The notes under the pieces: model-generated
What the model saw: only the letters and a program-made list of their open reading frames with translations
What the model was told of the DNA's origin: nothing
Database searches by the model: none
Position numbers and translations under genes: made by a program
Shown: positions 33,650 through 45,251 of the stretch, one piece after another
How the letters are laid out: each line of letters begins with the position of its first letter
Numbering within the stretch: the stretch's first letter is position 1
Assembly: GCA_026119855.1 (NCBI GenBank)
Contig: JAOWBW010001594.1
Location: 22,501 to 86,500, forward strand
Direction of reading: 5' to 3'
From: Campanula takesimana
Lineage: Eukaryota > Streptophyta > Magnoliopsida > Asterales > Campanulaceae
Length of the DNA: 64,000 nt

Positions 33650-33755
33650 GAAACCGGTGTGAAACCGTCTCACGTACGAAACGAATTTCGTCCTCTCTCA
33701 TCGGGACCCGTCTCACACGGGAGACCGTCTCACAAGAGTCTTTCTCAAAATAGAT
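33650..33755. mobile_element. Small GAGACGG-type MITE
   Basis: GTGTGAAACCGTCTCACGTA on the left and GGGAGACCGTCTCACAAGAG on the right, about 105 bp, with GACCCGTCTCACACG inside. It is of the same sequence type as the arms of the Mutator-like MITEs. Confidence 0.5.
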
Positions 33756-34309
33756 TATATCACGTACTTTGTCTTAGTTTTTAAATAATGCTAAACGTTC
33801 GATGTGGATAGTATACTTTTGCATCCGTCATCAGATATTGCAACGGACTTATATTTAACGTATGGCGTTAAAAGGAAAGATAACGCCACCACGTCATCAA
33901 TGACATTGAATTCGATGATGTGGTGAAGACATGGCCATGACGTGACAGTGTTGCGTTAGCAACCTTATTAATTTTTTGACACTTATATGTTATAAAAATA
34001 AGTTTGTTACATTATATTATTTGATAATTAAATCGAACATATATTACGGAATTTAACGTTGCATTATTATATGAAAAAAAAAATGCAAAATTACTTTGCA
34101 TATTTAGTAGATTTGGCCGGTTTTAAAGGTTAGGGTTCTGACCACCGTAGTATTGCTTTTCAAGTTTTGATGTTATATTCCAACAAATTATTATTTTTTG
34201 CTTCTGTATCTCTTATGTCTTGAAGGACTATTAATGAATGCAATTTATACTTGCATCATCAAACACTTTTGTCTCATGTTAAGAGTTGATTAATTATTCC
34301 AAATCAAGG
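33756..34309. other. Unassigned spacer
   Basis: No gene. It may include the missing left part of the following copia LTR, which is not recognisable here. Confidence 0.35.
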
Positions 34310-34729
34310 GTTAAGGAGTGAAGTCCTAATGGAATTAGCTAATTTTGTTTGGCCGTTTTGTAGCATCCAACAATTAACAAGGATTAAGCAGTCCTTAAGG
34401 AACTAAGATTAAGTGTGTTAGAGTATATGTATTTATACTCTATTCTGTTCTAATTTAATTCAGTAGTTCAATTATTCAGAGAGAAAGATAGATCAATAAT
34501 TCTAGATCTAGGGTTTGCACAGTCGAGAATTTGTGATCAAAATTCGTGCAAATTAGATTAGTGTGGTCATCTTCTGTAATTGTTTCTCCGGCTATATTAA
34601 TAATATATGTTCTCCCTTTGCCCGTGGACGTAGCAAATAGGTTGTTGGTGAACCACGTAAATTCTGTGTTTTTATTTTGTCGATTTGTGTTCGTTATTTT
34701 CTGTCATCTCTTGGTTTGATTTACTAACA
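34310..34729 (+). mobile_element. Truncated 5' LTR of a copia element
   Basis: TTAAGGAGTGAAGTCC at the left matches the 3' LTR interior at about 36,382; the right end is TTACTAACA, followed by the primer site. The outer (U3) part present in the 3' LTR (36,166-36,380) is missing here. Confidence 0.7.
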
Positions 34730-34746
34730 AGGGGCATCAGAGCCTG
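34730..34746 (+). other. Primer-binding site (initiator tRNA-Met type)
   Basis: AGGGGCATCAGAGCCTG directly after the LTR is a variant of TGGTATCAGAGC, the usual site for initiator tRNA-Met in copia elements. Confidence 0.6.
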
Positions 34747-34854
34747 GTTAGTTGAGAAAGATTAGGGTATTCCGTTGCTGCAGAAGAGATCAATTTCGGG
34801 ATGAACCAGAAGGTGGGAAGAATAGGTTTTGTTTATGGTAGATCGAGGTGCAGA

Positions 34855-34945
34855 TCGCGTGCAAAAAGCGTGTAGATCGCGTGCAGTTTTAGTGCAGCCC
34901 GCGTGCAGTTTTGGTGCAACGCACGTGCAGTGTCCGTGCAAAAAT
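34855..34945. repeat. Reiterated GTGCA..CGCGTGCAG block in copia leader
   Basis: Four to five copies of GTGCAGATCGCGTGCA-like words at about 17-18 base spacing just downstream of the primer site. The ends TGCA...TGCA are inverted within each copy. A CG-rich patch in an otherwise AT-rich element. Confidence 0.6.
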
Positions 34946-35370
34946 ATGGATGTCTAGGTTGAACACATCTGGTATTTATTATGTTGCCTCTTTCATATTT
35001 GAGCACGGGATTTTCCTGGTTATTCTGAAGCTCTTCACTGTAGAGGATCGATAATCAATAAATTTGAGAGCAGTCAGTGATTGCTCATCTGTGCTAGCAA
35101 TAGCAAATCTAGTAGATCTGAATCTGGAAGTTCGTTTGGTGCTTGTTGGTGATCCAAGAACGCATCTGGAACATTCTGGAGTCTGATATCTGCATCTGAA
35201 GTCGGAGAACTGGAGCTAGGTTTCTGTGATCAAAATTTAGCTATCTGGTAAAATCTGAAGATCTAACATCTTGTGTAGTCTATTCTAGTCATCTAGAAGT
35301 AGATACAAAATTTGTATTATCTGAGGCAATAATCTGGTTAGATTTTAGAATTGTACATCTGACTACACAT

Positions 35371-35643
35371 CTGAATAAATCTGAGTCGGCTGCTGTAAGC
35401 AGTGACAAATCTATAGAGGATTCGTATCACATGTGTCCGCGCAAGGAGCAGTTTACAACATATGAGCAGAAAGATGGAGGTTATATATATATGGCTAATG
35501 GATCTGTCTGCGGGGTAGTTGGCATACGCTCCATAAGGGTGAGGACTTCTGCTGATGAATTTTTCACACTGAACAAGGTTAGACATGTTTCACGAGTAAC
35601 GAAGAATATGATATCTCTTAGTCGGCTGGACAAGAAGGGGTAG
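35371..35643 (+). pseudogene. copia protease-region fragment
   Basis: Frame opens with MCPRKEQFTTYEQKDGGYIY (35,431), followed by VVGIRSIRVRTSADEFFTLN and VRHVSRVTKNMISLSRLDKKG. This is the segment after the D-S-A/T catalytic site of copia proteases (H-M-C-P-R, then V-R-H-V-P-x-L-x-x-N-L-I-S-L). The catalytic Asp motif should lie just upstream but the sequence there is not in frame. Downstream, coding similarity fades (a short frame at 35,686-35,937). Integrase, RT and RNase H are absent, so the element is an internal deletion and must depend on others. Confidence 0.7.
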
Positions 35644-36154
35644 AGTTTAAAAGGTGAAGGCGGTGTTCAGAATGTCTGTAAGGGTTTGGATGTGAATTCT
35701 GAGACATGTGATGGTGTGGACAAACAGGTGGAGCAGCGATTTACTCTAGGTTGGAGTGAGCTGGGCAAGCCACTGTTAGGAGATCAACATACACCAATTC
35801 TGAATCTGAGAAGTGAATATGGGATCAAAGAGAGGCTGTTGGGAGCTTCTAAGGGTCCTTATAATATTGTCACTTCATCTGTTTTGATTGGCAAGATCCA
35901 ATGTCGTTTGGATGTGCCAAGTCTAAAGTTTTGTTAGTTGTTTGTTGGGGAGATGTTGAGTGCACATCTAGTGTCCAGTGGGATACATGCATGCAAGATT
36001 TTTGGTTGTCCGAATGACAAATCTGGTGTCTTTGACGGAATTGACACTGAGGCAAACGTGGAAAAAATATGTTCTGGTACGAAGGATGTGGCTCAAGGTG
36101 GAGTTATGTCAGTGTTTCGTAAATCTAAGTTATTAATTTGAGAGATTCAAGGTC

Positions 36155-36445
36155 AAGGTGGAGATTGTTAAGGGATAATGCCTTTGAAGTTGGTACTCCA
36201 ACTTAGAGAATTATACAACAACGAGTTCGTAATTTTGAAACAGAAGAAATTGAGCAAGGCCACAAGCTGAGGCAACAAAATGATGGATATGCGCCAGATG
36301 TTGAAGCCTTAGCACGTGGAGCTTGCAAGCTTTGGGAAGATTGGGTCACAAAGTGGACTTCGAGCCTATTTTCACTGCTGACTAAGGAGTGAAGTCCTAA
36401 TGGAATTGGCTAGTTTTGTTTGGCTGTTTTGTAGCAACCAACAAT
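36155..36445 (+). mobile_element. Polypurine tract and partial 3' LTR of the copia element
   Basis: AAGGTGGAGAT (36,155-36,165) then TGTTAAGGG (36,166) is the standard copia PPT-LTR junction. The LTR matches the 5' copy from TAAGGAGTGAAGTCC to ACCAACAA and then breaks at about 36,446, where unrelated sequence begins. Confidence 0.75.
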
Positions 36446-37054
36446 GGGAGATTGTATATTTATGCCCTTGAACTATTGGGTTACACGCAAATGTGCCCCT
36501 AAACGGCTTAATTAGGGTTTTTGCCCCTAAAGTATCTACTTGAAACCGCGGACATACCCTTCTGTTAGTTTTCCGTCAAATATTTAACGAAATTACTTAC
36601 TTGGCGGCCCATTTGGACTTTTCGCACATACACGTGGAAGCAAATGCACATATGACATTGCTAATGTAGGATGCAAGCGGTATATATGCACGAAAGTCAT
36701 AGCTTAGGGACATATTTGCATGAGAAAACTGCAAAAAAAAAATGTTTAATAACATTACTTTTCATAACAGATAATTATATTTTTTTATTAAAAAATAAGA
36801 TTTATCTAAATATATTATTCTTACTAATAAATAAATAATTAAAACTTATGAAGTTTTCAATAATTTTTTTCTTATATATTATTTTAAAACATTTAACGTT
36901 AATAAAAATAATAATAATTTTATAGTTATATTATTAGTATATTTTGTGCGAAATGTGATAAATATTTTTTTATATATAAGTAATATTAATTAAGAAGTTT
37001 TAAAAAGTGTCATAATATTTGCCAATCAAAACTTTTAATAGGGTCATCTATGTG
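36446..37054. other. Unassigned insertion in copia LTR
   Basis: Starts GGGAGATTGTATATTTATGC and interrupts the copia 3' LTR. The first 280 bp contain blocks such as GTGCCCCTAAACGG and GCCCCTAAAGTA, in the style of the Mutator-like arms at 23.1 and 30.0 kb. The rest is AT-rich. I see no matching right arm before the Tat LTR. Confidence 0.3.
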
Positions 37055-38082
37055 TGTAGACACCCCATTTTGGACGTTCATTTATGATCACACTACTTCT
37101 GTATCTCGCCTTTGATTTGGGTCGAAACTCGTTAAGTTGGACATGTTTCGTTAAGTTTCTGACTGACTCCGTTAGTTAGGGGCCAAAATGAACATTAAAA
37201 CTACTGCAGAGGGCAAATAGTGAATTCCAGCACTGAGATGCCTCGTACGAGATATTGATGTCTCGTACGAGACATCCCCTTGACAGTCGGGTTTTTGGTC
37301 AGTTTCCTTGTTGATCTTAACCCCTTTTCTTGGCAAACACTTAAGCAATCCGGGAAAACATAATGGGCGATCCTAGAGTCCAAATATACCTCTGTGGAAA
37401 TCAAGTCTTGGATTCCCATCACAACATACCTTCTTGGCCAAAACCCTAGGCCTAAAACTCCTATAAATGTAAAGGTTCTTGAACCGAAAAAGGGCTAGAA
37501 TCCTCATTCACCCAAAAACTACTCCAAATCTGATCAAAGTGGTCCCCATAATCAGTCCCTCTTCCCCACCCACGAAATTCAAGCCTCCGCAATACCACTC
37601 AAGCCAAGTTTATTGGAGATTCAAGGCCTTTAGTCAAGGCCATCCATAGGATTTTTGAAGAACGCTTAGGTAAAACTCTTTGTTTTTCTATCTTCTCATC
37701 TCCTTCTTTGTCTTTGAAGTAGTGTGATTCCATTAAAGGATCATCCTAGAGCCTCTCCAATCCATGGAGATGGTCTCGAAGCACATGATCCGACATCCCA
37801 AATAAATAAGCAAATATTTATTTGTTTGTTTTCTATTTTACATACATTTTGCATGATTTTGAAACAATGATGATGATTTCTTAGCAAGAACAATCCTAGA
37901 TTGGGTGAATTGGGTGCTCCTTGACCTTCCCAATTCATAACTTAACCCCCGAATCCAGATATCTCGGTCCGTGTTCCGACAACAACATGGTGGCGACTCT
38001 CAAACAATCATAAAGGGTAAATCAAAGGACGAAAAGGTACCTTGAAGTCAAACAAAACACACAAAAAACATGCGCGCAAACA
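37055..38082 (+). mobile_element. 5' LTR of the Tat element
   Basis: Begins TGTAGACACCCC (37,055; TGTG starts at 37,051 and 37,053 are alternatives) and ends GCGCAAACA just before the primer site. It contains a TATA-like box (TATAAATG, 37,462) and a pair of CTCGTACGAG palindromes 190-220 bp upstream of it. The downstream LTR is not in the window, so the start cannot be confirmed. Confidence 0.65.
37242..37276. promoter_or_regulatory. Palindrome pair in the Tat LTR
   Basis: CTCGTACGAG (37,242-37,251) and the 20 bp perfect palindrome GATGTCTCGTACGAGACATC (37,257-37,276), about 190 bp upstream of the TATA-like box at 37,462. Core CGTACG. Confidence 0.75.
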
Positions 38083-38083
38083 G

Positions 38084-38101
38084 TGGCGACTCTGCTGGGG
38101 A
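38084..38101 (+). other. Primer-binding site of the Tat element
   Basis: TGGCGACTCTGCTGGGGA, one base after the LTR end, is the primer site usual for Tat/Ogre elements (tRNA-Arg type). Confidence 0.8.
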
Positions 38102-38196
38102 CTAGCACAGTAAGTAGGTTAGACTTGCGTCGAAAGAAATCATCGTTGTTCCAAAATTCTGCATTCTATACTGTAATCTGTTCCCCAACTGAGATG

Positions 38197-38230
38197 CCTC
38201 GTACGAGGGATCCCTTGTCTCGTACGAGAC
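38197..38230. repeat. Palindrome pair in the Tat leader (1)
   Basis: CCTCGTACGAGG (38,197-38,208) and GTCTCGTACGAGAC (38,217-38,230), soon after the primer site. Confidence 0.75.
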
Positions 38231-39365
38231 ATCTCAGCTCTGCCCGGCTGATCTGACTCTCTGGTTTGAAAAAGGATTTTCATTCGGTTCAAACATGTAT
38301 ACAGGGTTTCAGATCTGCTCCCCCCTCTGTTTCTGAGTCTTAGGACCTTCCTAACGACAAAGAAACTCCCCATATATTATAAGGCTAACCTTTGTTTTGC
38401 AGGAGTACTTGCTAAATGTTTCATTCTCTGCATTGCTTATGTTTGCCTTATGTGTGAACTACGACGGCCTGAGTTCCTCCACAAGAGGTAAATGTAGGCA
38501 GCCACTTGGCCCGGCCATTGCATGTTTTCATTTTTACTTTCAAAAAAACTCTCTATTTTATCTTTGACACCAAGATCTTGACTCTCACACACGTGCACAC
38601 ATGTAGAATAATTGCACTACATACCCTATAAACCCGGGTCCCAATCGGAGGACGTATGTCGGTCAGCACCCTCATTCTAACGAATGGCCCTCGCCGGTCT
38701 CTCCAAAGATGGTGTACCCACTCCGTGACACGCTCCTAGACTGTGTTCATGGGGAGCCTTAGCCGTAAGCCTTGAATCAACCTCATGCATACATACTAGC
38801 TAGTAAGACACTCCTCGAGACCGGTCAGTTCGATTCTTAGGGTGTTTTAATCTTTGCCCAAGATAACGCATCTTTACAATCTATAATCCCTTGTGAATAT
38901 GACTAGTGTCCCTTCGGTAAAATGTTGAACAAAGGATTTTGAAAGAATGGAGAACCTCCCTACGGGAATCCGAGCTTGTGTTTTCCTACTTTCACTATTC
39001 TGTGCGGTATTGTGGATGCCATTTTGGCTTAGTTTCGACCGCACCGTTCAACATGTCCCTCTCGGTTGTTCCTTAAAATTCACAAGGTTTGATTGCATTA
39101 ATGCGTTGTTTAACAAAGTGCAAAACAACTACAGAATCACTTAGGTTTGGTTAATTGAATGGTGGATTCCGATGAGAATATGGGACCCTTGCCCGAATTG
39201 TCCGTTTGGGAGAGTGCAATACAGGTGAAAAACAAGGGGCTCATATTCTAGGGTGACAGAATCCACTGTTCCAGGACGAACTAGAGTAGTAACCTCTCAA
39301 AATGGATTAAATTCCATCCGACCAATAGGATTAAAATCTGCAAATCTGTCTGTCTGGTAAGATGC

Positions 39366-39398
39366 CTCGTACGAGACATCCATAGTCTCGTACGAGAC
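39366..39398. repeat. Palindrome pair in the Tat leader (2)
   Basis: CTCGTACGAG (39,366-39,375) and GTCTCGTACGAGAC (39,385-39,398), about 140 bp before the gag ATG. Confidence 0.75.
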
Positions 39399-39540
39399 AT
39401 CTCTCCTTTTCTATGAGTCTGCCGTGTTGGTCAACCCTGTTTCATAAAAGCCGACTTGTTGGGGCCCCAGACTGGATTTGACACAGTTTCTGCACTCTAG
39501 GTCCATCCGATTAGCAAGGTAGCTCCACACTCCCAACACA

Positions 39541-40295
39541 ATGTCAAGCGCCAAGTTTACTCAAGAACTCAACGACCTCAAAGCTCGACTAGAGGGGGAA
39601 GTGGGTCAATTCTATAAATTATACACTACGGTCCTGTACGCCCGCTTTAAGAGGGAGATAGAAGAAGAATTCATGACCCGACTGTGAACACAAAAGGAAT
39701 TCTTTGACAGAGAGATCAAATTTCTCCAAAATCAGTTACTAGCCCGAGAAGAGTAAGTCAATGCACTTCGAAAGGGTTTGCTCATGCAAGAGGGATACTA
39801 TGAAAAGAAGGTCGACACGCTCCAAGCCTGTCTACAAGCCCAAAGAGAATGTTACAAAATGGAAGTTGAATCCAAAGCTAAAGCAAGGCAAAGGACCTAT
39901 AGCAAGCTAGAAGGTGTCACCCAAAGTCAAATGTTCGACACCCTTGTAGAAGCCGGTAAGGTCGCACCAAGGAAGCCTCCTTCTACTCCAAGGGAACTCC
40001 CCCTGAATCATGCCCATCATCTCTACTACAAGTTCCACCAGTTCAGTGGTCACGACACCAATACTTGCAACCACCTCAAAGATGTGATCCAAGATCTCAT
40101 AGACTCTAAGCAGCTAGGGGTTCCTAATGTAGTGACAAACCCACTCCCAACTGCGGGAGGAGGGATCAATGTAATAGAGATAGCTAGTGAGGAAGAGGAG
40201 ACTACTCGCCTAGTCCCAAATATAGGCGATAGCACTCCAACGTTTAATAATGAAGTTTCTTTCGGTTACATGTTGTCTCATAATCAAGTACTACG
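39541..40295 (+). pseudogene. Tat gag (left part), interrupted
   Basis: Starts ATG at 39,541: MSSAKFTQELNDLKARLEGE, a coiled-coil-like N-terminus, with stops near 39,686 and 39,752. A longer open stretch (39,778-40,295) contains more coiled coil and a knuckle-like end, YYKFHQFSGHDTNTC then NHLKDVIQDLID. The same pattern ends gag in the 1 kb remnant. The core gag domain between the coiled coil and the knuckle seems to be missing. The frame runs to 40,295, where the Tekay element enters; it resumes in the same frame at 49,910 (MENNNFVCEGENLPYF) and stops near 49,990. Confidence 0.7.
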
Positions 40296-42807
40296 TGACA
40301 CGCCCCCAGGTCCCGGGATCCCCTAATAGAACCTCGAACCTGGATGGAGTGCCTAACGAGGAACAAGAAACTTAACAAGAAACTTAATGACATTTGTTTA
40401 ACAAACTGACATGATATATATATTCTAGAGTAAGGAGCTATACTAGCTCACAACACGAGTTCTAGACAAGAAAATTTAAAACCAAACTTAATACATACAC
40501 AGCGGAAACATGCCTAGTACATAAGCTGGCATTAAGAGTACTATACAAGATGTCTAGTGACAACAAGAACTGTCTACCCCAAAATAAGGAGTTACAAAAC
40601 CCATAATACATCGTCCTCACCAAGTGTAAAAGGACACAAGCCCCAAAACAATCACGACCTACGAAGCAAGCTCCCAACTATGTCAAGCCTCACTGCGCAC
40701 TATCCTTCCTTTCCTGGGGGGGGAAACAAATAAAGGGTGAGATAAATCTCAGTAAGCTATTAGATGCAACTACATGACATGTTATCATGCAATTCAGGTA
40801 GATACTCAAGTAATCATTATCAAGTATCATCAAGTAACAAGTATATGAGAGGATAATCCACTCATCAAGTAGCACATAAGGCTAAACAAGCAAGTTATAA
40901 GGATATTGCTTCCTTCCTTATCCCTCCCAAGAATACCATTGTTGTCGAAGCTTGTATTACTTGGACAATCACGATCAATAACAGGAACTGACTATTCAGT
41001 ATATATCAGAAGACCCGGTAACCAGTGTCATTCCCAATATCAGTACTCATGGATATTCATGAGGTGTTCAGGACGGAGTTTAGCATTCACTTAAGTCAGG
41101 ATTATTGCTCCAACTAAGGAAGCTATGCCCTTACTATGGCCGGTAGTAAGGGGTCGGGCGGAAATACATAGGGACCCGATTGTCACTTAAACTCCAGCTC
41201 TCGCGACAAGCGTGAACCTATACATTTTCGAACAAGCAAGGAGAACCAGCTGGACTCACACAAGAAAGTACAAGTAGATATTTACTTGAACAACGGGAGA
41301 AGAACTAATCCAAATGTAGTGGACTAGCTCAACAAGGAACATGCTTCAAGTAATCAAGAAGTCACCTTGTTATCAAGCAACTATATGCAATGTTTGCACA
41401 TACACAACAAGAACATGTCTCATACACGTTAGTGCTTGTTCATAGCACTTTCAAGTTCACTACCATACACATGTATTGGTGTCAAGTCAAGTACAAGATT
41501 TTATTATCTTATATTCAAGTCTTAATCCATTTCTATGGATGTTCAAGCCATGTACAAGATTTTAAATGTCTTATACTTCAAGTTATAATTCCAATCCTTG
41601 GACATTCAAGCATGTATAAGAGTTATACATTTACTCTTACCAAATCCCAATCCTATTCTTAGGATGTTCAAGTCTAAGACCTTATGCTAATGCCTCTAAG
41701 GTGCACAATCATTGGATTCACAACAAGTATAACACATTAGTGCTTGTTCATAGCACTTTCAAGACATAAAGAAGAGATACTACTCTTATACTTATGTTCT
41801 CATTTTAATTCAATGAGTATACATATTTAAGATCAAGTCTGATGCCCCTAAGGTGCCACAACACTTGCTAGGACATCTTATACTAAGGTTATATACCTTA
41901 ACTAGGGTTACTTCCAACTTTATACAACTTTAAACAAAATCTTTGTTTTTCAGACAACTGTGCGGTCGCCCAAAATGGACTGTGCGGCCGCACACAAGCA
42001 TGTCACTTTATTTGAAAAACCCTTCAGAAAGATGTGCGGTCGCACAATCATTTTTGTGCGGTCGCACAGTGTACTAAAATGCGAAATTTTCATTCTTTCC
42101 CAGGTTGAATTATTTTCCGTCCCAAACGTAGGAGTAACTTTTTACCAACAAGTTAACAACTCCAAAAATACACTAACATGCCCAATTCACTTAATCCAAA
42201 TTCTTTCAATATGCTCCACAGGGGAAATTTACTCCTTTTGTCCCAAATTTACAAGTACCACAAAAATCATCCCAAACACAAAATTAACAATCCCAAGTAT
42301 CGAGAATAACATTTATGCATGTTATTACAAACAAGGGGGAGCTAATAACTTACCTAGTCAAAATTCAAGTTGACCAAAACTTATTTCTGTTCGGCCTGGA
42401 ACGCTCTATTCAACGCCACGAATATTAATCCGGGATCGGAATCAAGAACGGAGGGATAATTAAACTCGAGGAGTCGGGAATAGGCAAAACTTTTAACCCT
42501 AGGTTATGAAACAGATAAAGAACGAAAAGAGAATTGGGTGAAATGCCTCTGAGAAGGCAACCCAACACTTGATATACTTGGAAGTTTCAAGAAATGACCA
42601 GTAGGCCCCTCAAGTTTCACTTTTAACAAAAAGACCCCTAAAGTCCAATTTTCACAAATGACCCAAAAGTCAAAACTAGACATTTAACCACCTTAACTAT
42701 TTAAAGCAGTTAAAACTTTAACCCAAGTAAAACTAACACATAATATGCAAGTTCAAATATTTAACAAATAAGTCAGATATTTAACAAGAAATAAGATGGG
42801 CGTTACA
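40296..42807 (-). mobile_element. 3' LTR of the Tekay-type element
   Basis: 2,512 bp, TGACACGCCC to GGGCGTTACA on plus. It contains the four CG-rich inverted repeats at 41,959-42,068. A TATA-like GTATAAAG (minus) lies at 41,918-41,925. Confidence 0.9.
41959..42068. promoter_or_regulatory. Four CG-rich inverted repeats in the Tekay LTR
   Basis: TGTGCGGTCGCCCA (41,959-41,972), TGTGCGGCCGCACA (41,981-41,994, perfect), TGTGCGGTCGCACA (42,033-42,046 and 42,055-42,068): two pairs, members 8 bases apart, pairs about 38 bases apart. They lie just upstream (minus direction) of the TATA-like box. The 5' LTR has the same set at 49,058-49,168, the fourth member mutated. Confidence 0.75.
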
Positions 42808-42820
42808 TCCTCCCCACCTT
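42808..42820 (-). other. Polypurine tract of the Tekay-type element
   Basis: On minus, AAGGTGGGGAGGA lies directly before the LTR start TGTAACGCCC. Confidence 0.75.
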
Positions 42821-42843
42821 AAAGAAAATTCGCCCACGAATTT

Positions 42844-45250
42844 TTACTTACCAAAGTTTTCAAATAGGCTCGGGTATTTATCTCGCATCTCTTTCTTGGT
42901 TTCCCAAGTAGCCTCTTCAATTTCATGATTCCTCCAAAGGACCTTCACAATAGGAATCCTTTTGGTACGCAATACTTGCTCCTTCCAGTCAAGAATTTCA
43001 ACAGGCTGTTCCTCATAAGACAAATCAGGTTGAAATGGAATAGCCTCATACTCAAGAACATGTGATTCATCTGCCATATACTTGCGAAACATAGATACAT
43101 GGAACACATCATGAATACCAGATAAAGAAGGAGGTAAAGCCACTCTATAAGCCAACTTCCCAACTCTGTCAAGAATCTCAAATGGACCGATATAACGAGG
43201 AGATAACTTTCCTTTCTTCCCAAATCTCTTTATACCTCTACGAGGAGAGACCTTCAAGAATACAAAGTCACCTACCTGAAATTCAAGATCCCTTCTACGA
43301 TGATCTGCATAACTCTTTTGTCTACTCTGAGCTGTGCGCAATCTATCTCGAATAAGTTTCACACTTTCAACTGACTGTTGAACCATTTCAGGACCCAAGA
43401 GTCTAGCTTCTCCCACTTCATCCCAACATATAGGAGATCTACATTTTCTGCCATAAAGAGCCTCATATAGAGCCATTTCAATGCTAGACTGAAAACTGTT
43501 ATTATAAGCAAACTCAGCCAAAGGAAGATGAGTATCCCAACTGCCTTTGAAATCCACAACACAAGCACGTAACATATCCTCGAGAATCTGTATAAGTCTC
43601 TCAGATTGCCCATCAGATTGAGGATGAAAAGCTGTACTGAAATTCAATTTAGTACCCATAGCACCCTGAAGAGCCTGCCAGAATCGAGAAGTAAAACGAG
43701 GATCTCTGTCAGATACAATACTCACAGGAACCCCATGCAGTCGGACTATCTCCTGAACATACAAAGATGCCAATTGAGACAATGAATATCCCATGGAAAC
43801 AGACAAGAAGTGAGCTGATTTAGTCAACCTGTCCACTATAACCCAAACAGCATCATGGCCTCGTCTGGTACGTGGTAAACCAGTCACAAAATCCATAGTA
43901 ATATGCTCCCATTTACACTCTGGAATTTCCAATGGTTGCAACAAACCTGCTGGATGTTGATGTTCCACTTTTACTTGTTGACAAGTCAAACATTTGGACA
44001 CATACTCAGCAATTTCTCTTTTCATATTGTTCCACCAGAAATGTTTCTTCAAGTCTTGGTACATTTTAGTACTTCCAGGATGAATAGTATACTTGGCTTT
44101 GGGAGCCTCTTCAAGAACTTTCTTCTTTATCTCAGGATCAACTGGAATACAAACTCGACCTCGGAAGGTAAGAATTCCATCTCTATTAAAAGAAAAATCT
44201 GGTTGCTTTCCTTCATTCATTCCACTAATGATTTTCTGCAATTCAGAATCAATTACCTGAGCTTCTTTGATCTGTTGGAGTAAATCTGAAGTAGCTTTTA
44301 TATTAGCAATGATAATTCCATGATTTGATTCACAAGGACTCCAATCACACAAGTCTTCAAACATCTTCCATTCACGAATCATCAAGCAAGAAATATAAGT
44401 CTTTCTGCTCAGTGCATCTGCCACAACATTTGCTTTTCCTGGATGATAAAGGATAGTACAATCATGATCCTTCAATTTCTCCATCCATCTACGTTGTCTC
44501 ATGTTAAGCTCTTTTTGAGAAAACAGGTACTTCAAGCTCTTATGATCAGTAAAGACTTCAAATTTGGTTCCATACAAGTAATGCCTCCATTTATGCAAAG
44601 CAAAAATAATCGCAGCCAATTCTAGATCATGAGTAGGATAATTCTTTTCATAAGGAGATAATTTTCGAGAAGCATAAGCTATTACCTTGCCATCTTGCAT
44701 TAGAACACAACCCAATCCTTCTTTAGAAGCATCAGTATAAACGATGAAATGCTCAGAACCACTAGGCAAAGCAAGACTGGAGCTGTAGTCAAACGCCTTT
44801 TTAACTCCTGAAAACTTGCTTCACATTTGTCATTCCACTCAAAAGAAATAGATTTTCGAGTCATATTAGTCAATGGAGTAGCAATCTTGGAGAATCCCTC
44901 AATGAACCTCCGATAATAACTAGCCAAGCCCAAGAAACTACGGATCTCTGTCACTGTAGTTGGCCTCTTCCAGTTTACAACTGCTTCAACTTTGGAAGGA
45001 TCTACTGCAATACCAGTAGCAGACACAACATGCCCCAAGAATGAAACCTCTTCTAACCAGAAAGCACATTTGCTGAATTTTGCAAATAATTGTTTCTCAC
45101 GAAGAACTTGTAATACTACTCTGAGATGTTGTTCATACTCAGCCCGTGACTTAGAATATACAAGAATATCATCAATGAATACCACCACGAAACAATCAAT
45201 ATGGCTTGAAGATACGGTTCATCAAATCCATAAATACAGCTGGAGCATTT
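42844..45250 (-). pseudogene. Tekay RT C-terminus, RNase H, integrase, chromodomain
   Basis: The RT active site reads FIDDILVYS (45,188 frame), then [14 protein letters not shown] second frame break near 44,775 leads into a 641-codon frame. RNase H spans about residues 8-125 ([22 protein letters not shown]). The integrase zinc site is near 225-270 (H..H..CLTC). The DDE core runs from about 285 to 450 (MDFVTGLP, VSDRDPRF, FHPQSDGQSER), and a chromodomain-like C-terminus lies near 590-641 (EILDWKEQVLR, VKVLWRNHEIEEATWE). The chromodomain is thought to steer insertion to marked chromatin. Only the two frame breaks disrupt this part. Confidence 0.88.
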
Positions 45251-45251
45251 G

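Larger units (their letters stand above)
38102..39540 (+). other. Leader of the Tat element
   Basis: Non-coding leader of about 1.4 kb. It carries two palindrome pairs (38,197-38,230 and 39,366-39,398) and a block GAACTACGACGGCCTGAG...GTAGGCAGCC (38,457-38,520) that recurs after pol at 54,229. Small frames here show no similarity to known proteins. Confidence 0.6.

Noticed and set aside
36446..37054. Complete Mutator-like MITE in the copia LTR
   Set aside because: Only a left-arm-like start is visible; no matching right arm or duplication could be found.
40462..42373. Several frames of 60-137 codons in both Tekay LTR copies
   Set aside because: They repeat in both LTRs because the LTRs are near-identical; no similarity to proteins.
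42945..44625. Other frames overlapping the Tekay pol
   Set aside because: Shadow frames of the long minus-strand RNase H-integrase frame.
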